Assembly: GCA_002751075.1 (NCBI GenBank)
Contig: NAOQ01000055.1
Span: 169,583 to 233,582, forward strand
Source: Ichthyophonus hoferi
Taxonomy: Eukaryota > Opisthokonta > Ichthyosporea > Ichthyophonida > Ichthyophonidae
Direction of reading: 5' to 3'
Length of the DNA: 64,000 bases
Part shown: positions 47,467 through 60,372 of the stretch, one piece after another
Layout of the letters: each line of letters opens with the position of its first letter
Numbering within the stretch: the stretch's first letter is position 1
The notes under the pieces: model-generated
Seen by the model: the letters and a program-made list of their open reading frames with translations, nothing else
Database searches by the model: none
What the model was told of the DNA's origin: nothing
Program-made: the position numbers and the translations under genes

Positions 47467-50400
47467 TCGAATATATTGGCTTGCTGCCTTGTGACCTTTT
47501 GCATTTCTCCATTTTCTACTTTGTTAGTTTGTTTGGTGATTTTTCTTTTTCTCTGCTTTCTTCTATCTTTTTGATGTTGGAATGCATATATTGCACGCAC
47601 ACACATCCTAATATATACATGGTGCAGTTAATAAAGAGAATTTGTATTCTCTTAGTTAGTAGGTCAATGATAACCTGAAATACTTTGCCATATCGGTAGC
47701 AAACCTCCGTTCTATCATTGATAAATGTTTCCTCCGTATGGTATGTATGCTCGGGCGTTCATGTATGAAACTGACTATGAGACAGCCATACTACGTATTG
47801 CTGATTTCCCTTTCACCTACTAGTTTGTGTCATATTATTCATTACCTCTTCCTTTAGAGTAAATTGTGCGAGTATGTATGTGAATAGTGAAACTTAATAT
47901 CATTGATTGTACAGGTACAAATCTTTCATGTCTTGGACATGTTAGTGCCATCTCTTAACAGCCATTATAGTCGAGGATGTTCAATAAACCTTAACGTAAA
48001 TGGGATTTTTACCGACTAGTGATAGTAGTATATATAGTTATTGGTTTTTTAAAACAAAATAAAGAAAACATAATAGATCACTAATTTGGAGCCTGTCCAC
48101 CAATACATTGTTTTTCCTGACCTGGTATGACCATATACATTTATCCGGGCCTTCATAATAAACGACTAATCTATGTATGTTAAGGCGTGGCGTTCTCATT
48201 GAACAGATCTATGGTAGCATCTAACTTCGGGAAAAAATATGCGATGTATATAGGCATTAATGTTAAATTTTAATAAAAATCCGATTTTATTAGAGTACCC
48301 TCGGAATAAATTAGGTACCCGCTTAGTATGACAGCATATAACCTGTGTGGGTATTTAGCAAATATCTCAGATATAAACATATGGCTTGCCTTATGTTATA
48401 ATACTTAGACTAAGAATATTGGTGGCAGCCACTAGAAATCAGGACATAAGAAGAGGATACTAGCAGTAAAATATGTTTGTGTAGCAACAATAGATCTAAT
48501 GGAATTTGATTTTTTGTTCGTCCGAGGCTAGGCAATTAAAAATCAATTGCTAATCTAAACACCTATTGTATAGAATTATAGTGCATGGAATGTGATCAAG
48601 ATCTATAATGTAATTGGCTTCAACAAATTAGGTTATATAGTTATTGTGTATATTTGTATTATAGAACTGTTATGTTCATATTACATTTAAGATTATTTAT
48701 TTATAATATATAATAATATAACGTATTTATATTAAAGTTATCATGTGTACTCATATTATATAGAAATATTGCTGATATTATAGAACTAATATTTATCTAA
48801 GGGCTCATGGGTCAGATGACTTAGAGTTCTGCTTATATTATCTTTTTTATTATCTCCTCTGAGTGTTTGAAGTCGACCTTCTTTTTAACATAAATTTTCT
48901 TGTGTAATTTTTTTTTTAATAATGTCCATAACATTGTTTTGTTTACGTTGGTGTTGTATTATGACTATATTGTTCTTTTACATCTTAATCATTGTCTTTT
49001 CATTCTACGGTGCAATTGAGTGTGTGCATATGTGTTTTTATCGTCATTGTCTAATTGAATAAAGTATCACTTTTTATCCTAATATACTTATTAAAACTGT
49101 ATTTGTAACACTGTTTCTTTTACTCACATAAAAACGCTGATTCTCTAGAAGTCTACTGAAATTATTTTCACTCATCATAAAGGAATCTAAATTTTATATG
49201 GTGTGTGGTAGTATAAAAACGCTTATACCTAGTAAGTGACATTTAATAATTGTATCATATACAATAGCAACACGTTTATCTACACATCTAAAAAAGATAT
49301 AGAACATGTAGTGGTATTTAATAATAACTGGAACCATATCGTAATATAATAGATAGGCTTAATATGGGCAATATAATTGGTCAATTGACCAATCAACTAA
49401 TCAATAATTAAGCTATTAAGTAATCTCCGCATAGTCTATAATATTTAAAGAAGACTAAAGATCTCTGTTTGTGAAAAAACCATGGTCTTAATTCTGGAAT
49501 GATTTGAATACAGTTATCTTGTTTTTTATTTTAAATTCCTGCTTGAATTTGTCGGCAGTCATTCAAAATAAATGAGATAATAACTACACAGAATGAAATT
49601 GACAAAAAACCACAGATGCAAACGTTTATATTACAAATCCGGTTAGATTTTCCCTTATAGTTTGTTTATTTTATAAAAAAAGTTTACATACAATGATGGT
49701 ATAGTAATTTGGTGTTAGTTGAGTACAAATACTCAAAAACAAAGACGATTAAGACAAGTATGTATCATAGTATGGCTATATATGTACATACATATGCATA
49801 ATATCTAATCCTCTATAAATTATAGTTGTGCTTTAAAAGACTTTTTGAGGCCATGAAATTTTTTTACATGAGAAAACAGATGAATTAAAGGAGAGGTCCT
49901 TAAACTGCAAGGAGGGAACACTAAAAGGAATGCTAACTACAATAGATGCCAAACCACAAAGATAACTTGCAACCCTAATATCTACGGTGAGTATATGTGT
50001 GCTTGCAATTACACTTCACTTGAGACTCCAATTGAAGGCTAAATATTTTTAATTAGATGAATTCCTCTATAGGCATTCGTTGAGATCTAGAGAAAATTAA
50101 ATTATAAAAATAACTTAACGAATTATTGTACTTCTAATCTATTTAAGCACATTGTGCATAAAGCTATGTTTCATTATGTAATTCCTAATTGGATCCAACA
50201 CTGAATATTTTTGTGCCTAACGTATAAGCAACCTTTTACTATATGGGATTACTCTATAATTAACCACATCTATAGAATGAATAACTTGAAGGCAATTCTG
50301 TATATTTAATGTGATAAAGTTGGTGCCTGAACTTGACTTTTTCATTGCACTTAGATAGAATATCTTTTATTAGTGCTATTGCGTATGCTTATTCCAATTA

Positions 50401-51920
50401 TTTTAATATGGAGAAAAGGTATTCTTTCTTAATTAGTTCAATGGGAATTGTTGACAATCATTTTTCATATTGATTGGTAATCTATATCTAAAAACCTGAC
50501 TAAGTCAACTAATCTATAGAATAATTTTCTATGTGAAAACCAATTAGAACTTTTTATATGAGCCTATTGGTTTCTCAGCAATAGGCATATATAATGTTTC
50601 CAAACAAAATAAAAACACCGCTTCAATGACATCGAAAATTTGATTCATATTAACTAAATTATTTCGAGAGTATATTTACGTGTCATACTTCTACAGATAT
50701 TATGCCGTTTGATTTTCAACTAGTACAAGTATGTCAACTAGATGCTTTACTAGAAGGACCAACTTGTCAAATCCGATGTAATTGAACCATTACAGGATAA
50801 CCATATAATTTCCATTTAAAATCACACCAATTTAGACCATAGTAGGTCGGGTGATATTGCATATATAACCACGAGTTATCACACGTATTGCAGGTTATAT
50901 GGTAAGAAGTTTAGAATTTCTTTAGACCTAGAATAACTATTTGTATTGCAAGCAGAACTCGCAAGAGCTTTTACTTAGCTCTTACCTAGTGATAGTAATC
51001 TATATCAACTAGTAGTAGATATTAACATCATACGTCAAAATAGAAATCAATACAACAGATACTAGTTTTATCTCTAATAGTTAGGTTGATAGTGGAAGTA
51101 TACCATTATAGCAGGCAGCTGATAATTGTAGTCTAAAGAATTCTGCACTGCTCTATAAAGATAAAGCATATGATACTATTAGTACAAATATAGATCTACT
51201 CTGTACAACTATGTGTTAAGTATTTAATTATGAGTATAATATCAAAAAAGACACATGATACGACTTCCATCTACATATATGTCTATATATATAAATATAA
51301 TAGGCATCACATGTAGTATGCGTTTTGAATTTCCTTCCTAATTATTGGCTATTATGCTTTGAAAATTTCGTGTACAAATTGGTTTATCATATTTGCAATT
51401 TTTATTATTTTAAATTCACTTATAGTGTTAGTATAATTTATAATTTTGATTACAACCATAAAGTACCCCTATATCATCCAATATGGTAAGTAAAGAGATG
51501 GCAGTATAGGGTTAATTGATATTGCTGGCTAATATCTAGCTCTAGTATGTATATATCTATGGTGGAATTTTTAGAAGGCTGGCACAATTGCAATTGCATT
51601 GATTATTCAATTTTTAGATTGCAAAATACCGGGTTTGACGTCTTTATTTCTATTAGCCAATGATCGCATATTATTGTTTGTGGTAATCTGAGTATTATGA
51701 TCGCTCAGAGTGCTTGCTCAATAGGGGTTTTCTATTTACTAATAATAGCCAATAATAATTTACAATCAGGCTCATTTGAATATTATAACTCGAATGCACG
51801 TGGCCATTGGCAACTATAGAAATCCTGAGTGGCGCTATATTATATATAGTGTTCTCATATATATGTAGGTATAGATCTTGGTTATTATTTACTCTTTGTT
51901 TATTACAACTATTATTTATC
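47467..51920. other. Intergenic region between SNRPA and TSR2, 4.4 kb
   Basis: SNRPA 3' UTR, then AT-rich DNA. Patches at about 49840-50040 and 50690-51250 have a more even composition and many TAGTA/CTAG strings, possibly old element remains, but nothing can be named. The last 150 bases before TSR2 contain a CACGTG E-box (about 51796) and a CCATTGG. Confidence 0.4.
47630..47635 (+). terminator. Poly(A) signal AATAAA of SNRPA
   Basis: AATAAA 164 bases past the stop codon, followed by a T-rich stretch. Confidence 0.6.
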
Positions 51921-54145
51921 ATGGAGGCGCGTTCTACTGTCATTGAGGAAGCACCATTGGTGGTTCCACTTCCAGCTGTTTTGGAAGGAACAGAGCTATT
52001 TCCCCTAGCTGTAAATTGTGTCTTTAACCGATTCACAGTGTTAAAGATGGCTGTAGAAAATGAATTTGGAGGGATTGAATCAAGTGAAAAAGCTGAATGG
52101 CTGTATGAAGTTCTTTTGGAATACTTTGAATCTCGAAGTAGGTGTGGTTTTTGTCTATCTTTTTTTTAGGAGTAGTATCCAGCATGCTCTGGGTTAAATA
52201 TTATACTTTGAAGGCTGTCATTGGCTGTAATGACTCCTTTTGTTTTGTTTACTTCTATACCATTCTTTTATGACTCTCTGATTCTTATTTACCTTTCCTT
52301 GCTTATTTGGCCACAACAACTTTCACACAGCCTTCATAGTAAAAATCATGTATATTTTCACAAACAGGTTCTAAAATAACCTAGGCATTTATGTATTTCT
52401 TGTCATCTGCAATTTAGCTTATGCAGCACCTGTGGTGTATTTTCGTCTGGGTTTGTAATAAATTCATCAATGGAACGCATATTTTAAGACTTCTACTCTT
52501 TATTCTTTATTAGCATGGGAAATGCAAGAAACTTGAGAGAGAGGAGGAGTGAAACCTTAGTAATATTTGCCATGCTTACTTAATGTTTATGAGAAAGACG
52601 CATTTTGTTAGTTCTTGGTATTTTGTTTTTTGCCTGCAGATTTTTATTATTTATGCTTTCTGACTTTCAACATGCCACCTACTGCACATCTCTGTCATTT
52701 ACTTAATTATAAAAATCTTAAGACGAGCGGAGGTTCAACGAAGAATAAATATATAGTTAGTGGCGCCTTAATAGGTATATGAAATGTGCGTATTTGTCAG
52801 GATGGTTTTTACACATGTGCATAGGTATATGCAAGTGTGTATAACAGCATGTAAGGTGAGCAAAAGTGACTGCACATTTGGATGTTAAATATCTAAACAT
52901 GTTGTTTTGCAGCTGACACTATCTATGTTGATGAACTCGAACTATGGCTGGAAGATATTTTTGAAAACGAATTCAATGTGGAGATGGAAGAGGAGCACAT
53001 CTTCAAAGACGTACGCGTTGTTTTAATTTCATTGTAGTTTATATGCATTGTGACTGGTGTTTGAGTAGGGAAAGAAAAGATTTGTGTCCAGGAAAAAAGA
53101 ATACTGTGTTGATTTTTTTTTTGTTTGAGTTCAGTATGTGGATATAAGTGAACGATTGCAGTTATAAATAGGGGTGGCCTTTGTAGGCTAAGAGAGAGGT
53201 ATACTCCTAGAGATGGATGTAATGCATGTAATTGATTGTCGTCTTTGATTTTTCCTTATATATAATATTAGATTTTTCTCTGTTGTAACTTTCATCTTCC
53301 CCTGTCATTGTCCTAAATTTATTTGTTCCCTATCATATTGGACTATGTAGGTGTCCGTAGTCTTGCTTGAACTTCACAGACAGCTAGCCAATGGCAAAAC
53401 AGACGAGGTTATCGAATTCATTCGGAGAACACAAAAGTTTGTAAAACCTGCCTTCAATTTTTACAAGGTAAATATAAAGTTTCCTCATATGAGAGTTTAT
53501 TAATACAATATTTATGATTTCTTCTAGTTCATCTAATAGATTTGTTCACTGTTATATCATCTTCACATTGTGGGACTGTTGCACAACCTGTAAGTACCGC
53601 ATTGGACAGCATTGTGACATGCAAGTATAAGCTTGCATGCTCATATCTCTTGTGGATGCATTTAATGTTCTAATTGCGTACCTGCATATATATAGGATCC
53701 ACAGACGAGGGCAGCTATGGTAGCTGAAAGCCCTGCCGCAATGGACATTGATAACAGTGCTGATCAGATGTCGGGCATGTCGTTAGATATGGATAGCCAG
53801 CCCAAGGTAGGCTTAGACAGTATATGTTTCTTCCAATGATAGACAGGGAGAGTGTCTTTTGTACTTATGCATTTGTCTAAAATTACCCTTTCATCTCCTT
53901 TACTTTTTCTTCTGTATTACGTATGTTTTTATTATTTTTGGCTTCTTTTCTTAATGTAATTTATCAGCTGCAATGTTTATTTGTGATATGTTTTTATTTT
54001 TTACTTACATTTATCTATACATTCCATTATGAAAATTGTAGAGTTGCTGATTGATCATTTCTCTCATTCACCTCAGGTGCAACAGCCAACAGTTGATGCA
54101 GATGGTTGGGAAACGGTCACAAAAAAAGGAAAACATAAAAATTGA
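51921..54145 (+). CDS. TSR2: Pre-rRNA-processing protein TSR2, 5 exons, 203 aa
   Basis: Escortin for ribosomal protein eS26 (RPS26); needed for 20S pre-rRNA processing and 40S subunit maturation. Exons: 51921-52137, 52913-53010, 53351-53467, 53696-53806, 54077-54145, all GT-AG and in phase. The family core is plain: LKMAVENEFGGIESSEKAEW (about residues 41-60), matching the family's W-x-L-x-x-A-V-E-N-G-F-G-G pattern, then LYEVLLEYF, ELELWLEDIFENEFN and a region with VVLLELHRQL. The C-terminal part is acidic and Met/Ser/Asp-rich (AMDIDNSADQ, SLDMDSQ) and ends DADGWETVTKKGKHKN, the usual DGWTxV-basic tail. Length is close to human (191). The start Met lies directly after a promoter-like stretch and no upstream in-frame exon is needed. 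Confidence 0.92.
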
Positions 54146-57100
54146 ATTTCCCTTTAGTAATTATGCTGTACTAATTTCTGCTTTAAGAATTACTCTATTT
54201 TCCATGATTATCCTACCAGTATCATCACAATTCCTATTCTGATGTTTTGGCAGCCACACTTTTTAATGGTGCTGATCGAGCCTTTAGTGTTGACTGCTGG
54301 ACATTACCCTAAAGTTATACATCTATTAAAATTGAATTTCGGGTATTGTACTCCAAATACACTGTAAATATGCTTTTGTCGGAGCAATTGCAGACATTTA
54401 AACGGGAACTGAGATTATTGTCTAGTCATCACAAATGATAGACTGGGAAAGCACAGATATAGGCTCCCGTCGTGTTTTCATTAAAGTTAAATATTTAGGG
54501 TTTTATGTTTGTATCTCTTGAGGTTTTGTATTTCAATACACACTTTAAGCTCTCAATTGCTACTTGCATGCTTATACAACCTTCAAAATCAGCGTTTAGA
54601 TATATCAATGACCATAACCAATTACCCATTTTTCCCCACCATTTTGCAGTCTCTTGCATGTTATTTTTAGAGTTCAGTCTTAAATTCGATAGAGGGGGTG
54701 GATAAATATATATTATAGTCATTAATGCACTCATCATTTCCTCATATTCGAGTACGTTTTATAATATAATATTACAATATAAAAATAGTAATTTGTATGC
54801 TTGAAGTTTTGCAAATGTTATATAGATCTTAAAAGGTCTAGATGATCAATATTCATCCGGCCAATCGATGTGTAGTCCTAATTATAGATAGTATCATGTT
54901 GCACAACATATTTGTACAAAACAATTTAAATTGGATTTTGCTTGCTACCCAGGTCGGCCAGAGAATATTTGCCCTGTCTTTATTTTTTTAATGCTTATGT
55001 TGAAAAAGTGAGTTATTAGACTAGCTAATACTCTAGACTACACCTTAAACGTATGCCGGCATGCAATGGCACTGTATAGGATAGGTGTTACAATGTGATT
55101 GTATTTTGATTACAACTTCGAAGTTGGCGCAAAAAAGCTTTTACTTTTTCTGGAAATAATCTCATTTGTAATAAAAAACTTGACAGGCCATGTGCTTTGC
55201 CTAATTGATTCAAATATGGGCAGATCACATGGTATTTGACCCAACTCAAGCGTTCGAAGAAAGCGATGATATAACATAAATATTAACTCTGGGATGGTGT
55301 TTTCTGATCAAATTGAATTGGAATAATTCTTTTCCAGCATCAAAAGGTAACCTTCATTCTTAGTTGTGTAGTATTATTTATTATTCTTAAATTTGTGCCT
55401 TTTTATTTCCTTGAATTACTCATATCTTTTTTAGAGGTTATACTGGGTTATTCTGTCTTTGCTTTCTATTTTCTTTGTCATAGTTATGTTTGAAATGTTG
55501 CACATTATATATATACATAATGTATTTTCACGTTTCAACGTTTGTCCTTGTCAAGAATGTAAGCTTTTTGATTATTTCTATTGTGCCGAGGAAAATAGTT
55601 CAGAAGGAATCATTGATATGTGACTTAGTTATGACTCAAGAGTTCCATTATTTTAATAAACCACCTGTTCCTGTTTTAAACAATACTAAATCTGATACAA
55701 CTAATTTTGATTTACTTTTTCATAGCTTATGCTTAAAACCGACCTTCTGGTAATAAGAGATTGCATAAAAAGAACTTCTGGCATTTGCTTTTATTAACCT
55801 TTAAATCCAGTAACATACTCTTTTTTTTTTTTTTTTTGCCAATTTAATCCAAATCGCATCTCGATACTCATTCATTTAGAATATCATTCTGTACACATGC
55901 CACTTTTTATCATAGCTCATACCTTCCATTTTGTTATGAAACGTATTGAAATACAGCAAACTGTATGGTTATTGTACTACAATCAATAGTATCTTTCTTG
56001 TAAAAGCTCTACTTAACCAATTTAGCAAGACATTAATATAACCATACAATCATTCTTTGTACGCATTACATGTGCATATATAAAATTAGCCCGTGGATGG
56101 CCACATGGAAATGGCAAACCGATTTTTATAACGTTTTGAGCTTACCTTGCTGATCCAGTTCACAGTTTATTAAAATAGCGTTAACTTTTATCAGCACAGG
56201 CTCGAATGGTACAACATTTAAGTAGTATACGAAGTACTGGAGTGTTTGAAGTTTTTTGTCATATTTTTAAGAGTCACAGTATCTTGAAGTAGTAAAATAA
56301 TACAAAAAGACAACTAAAAATAAAGAAAGAATTATTTTCTATCATATAAAAAATGCAATAACATCGTATACTAGTAACACGACATTATAATCATCAATGT
56401 ATATTCACTACTACTACCAATTAAAAATGCAAAAATTATAAACGGTTTTCACCCCGTACCCAGGATGATTGATCTCCAGAATCAATAAAACGGATTTTGC
56501 AATACAATGATTTTGACGACAATGTCCAGCATAGACCTCTCGTTCAGTATTACCTACCATACTTACCGTCATGTTATACATCATTAAATATATTGACTAA
56601 TTTCTTGGCTTTGGTCTAAATGTCAAATTAGTGACGACTGGCTCGCTCAGTCGTCGTCAATGTTCTCCGCTTCTTTTCATTTACATACAAAGACGATCAA
56701 TCACATAAGTTTAATTTACAATACTAAATTTTACGTGGAAGTTGAAATCGTGGTCATGAATATCCACTTGATTTATAATAAATTATTTTAATTATTAAAC
56801 AGATTGGCTAAGGTATGTACCTTGACCTATTTATTGTACTTGTTATTCTTTCTACTCTTGTAAAGCCCAATATTTATACTATTGAATGATTAGGCTATAA
56901 AATGCAGATCAGCGTAAAATCATATACTGGAATTTTGGATACACGAATATAAAACCCTGAATCTACACAGCGTGTATTTTGTCAAAATCCGGTGCGACTC
57001 TGTTTGACACCATCTTTTCCCTGTCCTTCATCTCATCCTACATCTTCTCAACATTTTGGTAGTAAAATTATTCAAGGATAATAATCTTTGGCTTAAAGTG

Positions 57101-60100
57101 TACTGTATGGATTTGAGCACTCCCGGATGCCAAATATTGACTGCATATAGATGCAATTGTTTTCTTTAAAACGTGCGAGTTTGTTTAATGAGTAGTTGAG
57201 ATACCAGATTATATGACATCTTTTATAGAGTGATGTGTAATACTATGTTATTATTTACTAGAATAGGTAATATATAGAGGGTGATAGAGAAAAAATGGGA
57301 TATAGAGGAGAAAATTTTTTTTTGGCGTTGTGTGAAATGGCTAGGTTCGTTCACCTTGACAAAAGATGATTTAAAAGACTTCAACCAACGGTTGGATTGT
57401 CAAATGTGGGCCATAAATGCCCATCATAAAGAACCAATCAGTCACCGAGTTGCGATATTTAACTAAGTAAATGAAGTATCAAATATGCATCTCACTCTAA
57501 ACGATTAAATTGAATTACACCTATCATTTAATAAAAAAATAATTAACCAATAGAACATCAAAAATAAGCCATAAAAAAAGTTAATACCCAGTGCCCCGGG
57601 TGTATTTTTAAGTGCATATACTACATGGACTATGATTCGTGCCAACCTGTTACAGTAGAGTTGGTGTTTTCATTCTATCCAATTACAGTCTTCAATATAT
57701 CTAAAAACTTTGTACACACTAATTATGGGTGGTTTCCTTTATTTCCCCCCTTGTGTGCATACTCAACGGGGAGTAATACGCTGCATGAGCTTTTCTTGAC
57801 CTTCGCTTTCTTTTTCATAGAAAGAAGTTCCTGATAAGCATTCTAGCAAGTCGTGTATTTACTTACTTCTCAAGTTACTAAAAATTTATTATATATTCAT
57901 AAAAATAGGGTTATTGGGACAATTATGAAAAACGTTTTATTATTAAAGGTTGTCATGAAAACCCGGTCCCTTGTCCTTATTGTCCAATTATCTCTCGGAG
58001 TAGAACATAGTGACCAATCAGATACACAAAGATTTTTAACCTAATCTTTTCTGATCTTCGCCTGGGCTTGCGCACATATGAACTAGGCCCCAGTGAATGA
58101 TGAACACACAGAGCAAGAAGTCAGTAGCCAACAATACAATAATATTGCAATAGAGAAATCTTTTTTGACGAATACTGTAAAATTATCAGCTAAAGATTAC
58201 TTAAAAAGATATAATCATTGACTGAAAATAAACATACACATAGTCTTTTTTTCAAGATATTACTTATTGCCGTGCAAATAATAGATAGGGTGTATTATCC
58301 ATAAAAGAGAAGGTATTTTCATGATATATATTTGTGTTGGAATATATCCAAATATCAGGATACCCAAATGTCTCCGAGCTATTTACCCACCTCATTCCTC
58401 ATTCCTGATGTTTTGGCTCAGGCTCAGATATTGTACACGGGATACTAATGATTAAACTAATAGGTGAAGCATGTATTCCCTTATTGAAAATTCAGATGAT
58501 CCTTTATTTTATTTTCATTTTTTTAAGTAGGCATTTACAATTAATTGTTGCTCTAAATATTATTAAAAGAGCAAGCCATGTCTATTATGATTATCGTAGA
58601 CTTAATCGATTGCTTATGGTGTGCACATAAACTGGTTGGTTTAGATAAATTCAAGCAAACTAATTAGTAACGCAAATGACTGATGAATAAATAACAATTG
58701 ACCTATATAGGCATCTATATATTAGTGATCCTTAGCACTCCATACCATGGGTATTCAATTTTCTACTTTTATCATTAAATTCTCATACTGATCCAACCCT
58801 TATTCCGCATTTGTTTACCTTTTGTTGCAATCGAATCACTAGAGGCTAGTATTACCAAGAATGGACAGGCAATCTTAAAACATTGTTCGAAGCTGTCATT
58901 TAAAGATTTATGGTTCGTCCCCCTACGCCAAGACAAGATCTATGGCTAAGGTTTTTGTACGAAATAGCTTTTATTCTAATTAGTTATGCCGGCGATATGA
59001 AAACTGTTGAAAACAACCATTTGATACCACGGTGGTTACACCAGTAGCATTAAATTTTCCCTGGATTTAGATACTCTTAACTTAATTGTATGTGTTTGAA
59101 TACATGTTCCCATACCGTTATTCATATTTACTAAATATTTCTAATAAAGAACCAAATACCTTTTGGGTCTACTCCATTATTACCAGATACTCTATTATTG
59201 ATGGGGTCAAGTTTGATCGACATTATAGATATATTTTTCTGGATAATTAGAAAAAAATGATCTACCGGATGTGGTACATACCTCTATTGTCAATTTGGTA
59301 TACTATTACTTGTATATTTCTTCCATAAATTTGACCAGCCATACACATAGGTTTATTCCCTTTCTCTCTTTATTTCGCAAGTTTATGCATTCAGAAGTTA
59401 TGTTGTATACAAAGCATATGTTGTTTGCTTTTTGTGTTTTTAGCAAACAAACATTATAGCCTATTCTCATCTAATATGTCAATACTAGAAGGTTGACATA
59501 TTTAGTAGTGGATTCTAATATGCTGTAGTTGTGAATATCTAATGAGACCAATCAACACCGAAGGGATGACGCTAATTGATACTACAGGTTTTCATTTGGC
59601 AGTAATTGACATATATTCCAATAGAGTATATTTAACTATCTCATGTAAAGTACCTCAATACTAGAATGTAGTTATTACCGTTCTCAATGAGAAGTCTGAG
59701 CAGTGAGATAATAAAATGACTGATATTTATTATAAGGATATCTCGTTCTGGAGAGAAAAGTCATATTTGTTGTTCTTATCATCTGAAAATACTAATATAG
59801 GCAACGAATAGAACAAAGCGGTAATATTGATAAGAAGCTGCGCTCAATCGTTTATAACCGATTATACACCGGTAAACCATTGCAGTATACACCTTACAGA
59901 AAGCCGATCCAAGTTTATCTAGCAACAAGAAAGGAATTCAGTAAGAATTATTACGAGTTAAGGATAATTTTTAAAACTAGTTCAAACAATTAACAAACCC
60001 CATTAGAGATAGAAATTTAAGCTTAATTATATAAAAAATACATGTTTTTTTTTTATATGAAGGTGTGTTATGTTAAAACGAAGTCTGTTAATCTGCGCCA

Positions 60101-60372
60101 CTTAACTTGACAATAATAAATAAATGAAAATGAAATTTACTATTTAACATTTTGTTTTGCTAATACCATTAAATATAGTATAAATCTCCCAGTTTACATT
60201 GATGATTTTCAGAGAATGGCCAAACATAATATACAAAATTGGTGTCAAACCAAAATCGAGTATTGAAGGAAAGTCTAACTATGTCCAAGCAATACTTTGC
60301 AACCAGTGCTTCAAGTTATGTACAAATAAGACTATTTACCTAAAGAAACTAATATTTTTTTTTTCCCCTATT
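54146..60372. other. Intergenic region between TSR2 and the HMMR-like gene, 6.2 kb
   Basis: Largest gene-free stretch of the window. It holds the TSR2 3' UTR, a T run at 55821-55838, a GC-rich hairpin at 56632-56659 and a slightly richer patch at 57320-57470, plus scattered CCCAGTG-type sequences (57590 and 58088). Open frames of 60-90 codons here show no family signature. No RNA gene was recognised. Confidence 0.4.
56632..56659. other. GC-rich hairpin
   Basis: GACGACTG at 56633-56640 pairs with CAGTCGTC at 56648-56655 around a seven-base loop, and GTCA/TGAC continues the stem after a bulge. It stands out sharply in very AT-rich DNA. Confidence 0.5.

Noticed and set aside
57281-57466. 61-codon frame in the gene desert before the HMMR-like gene
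   Set aside because: No family signature, no splice context, AT-rich codons; expected by chance in 6 kb.
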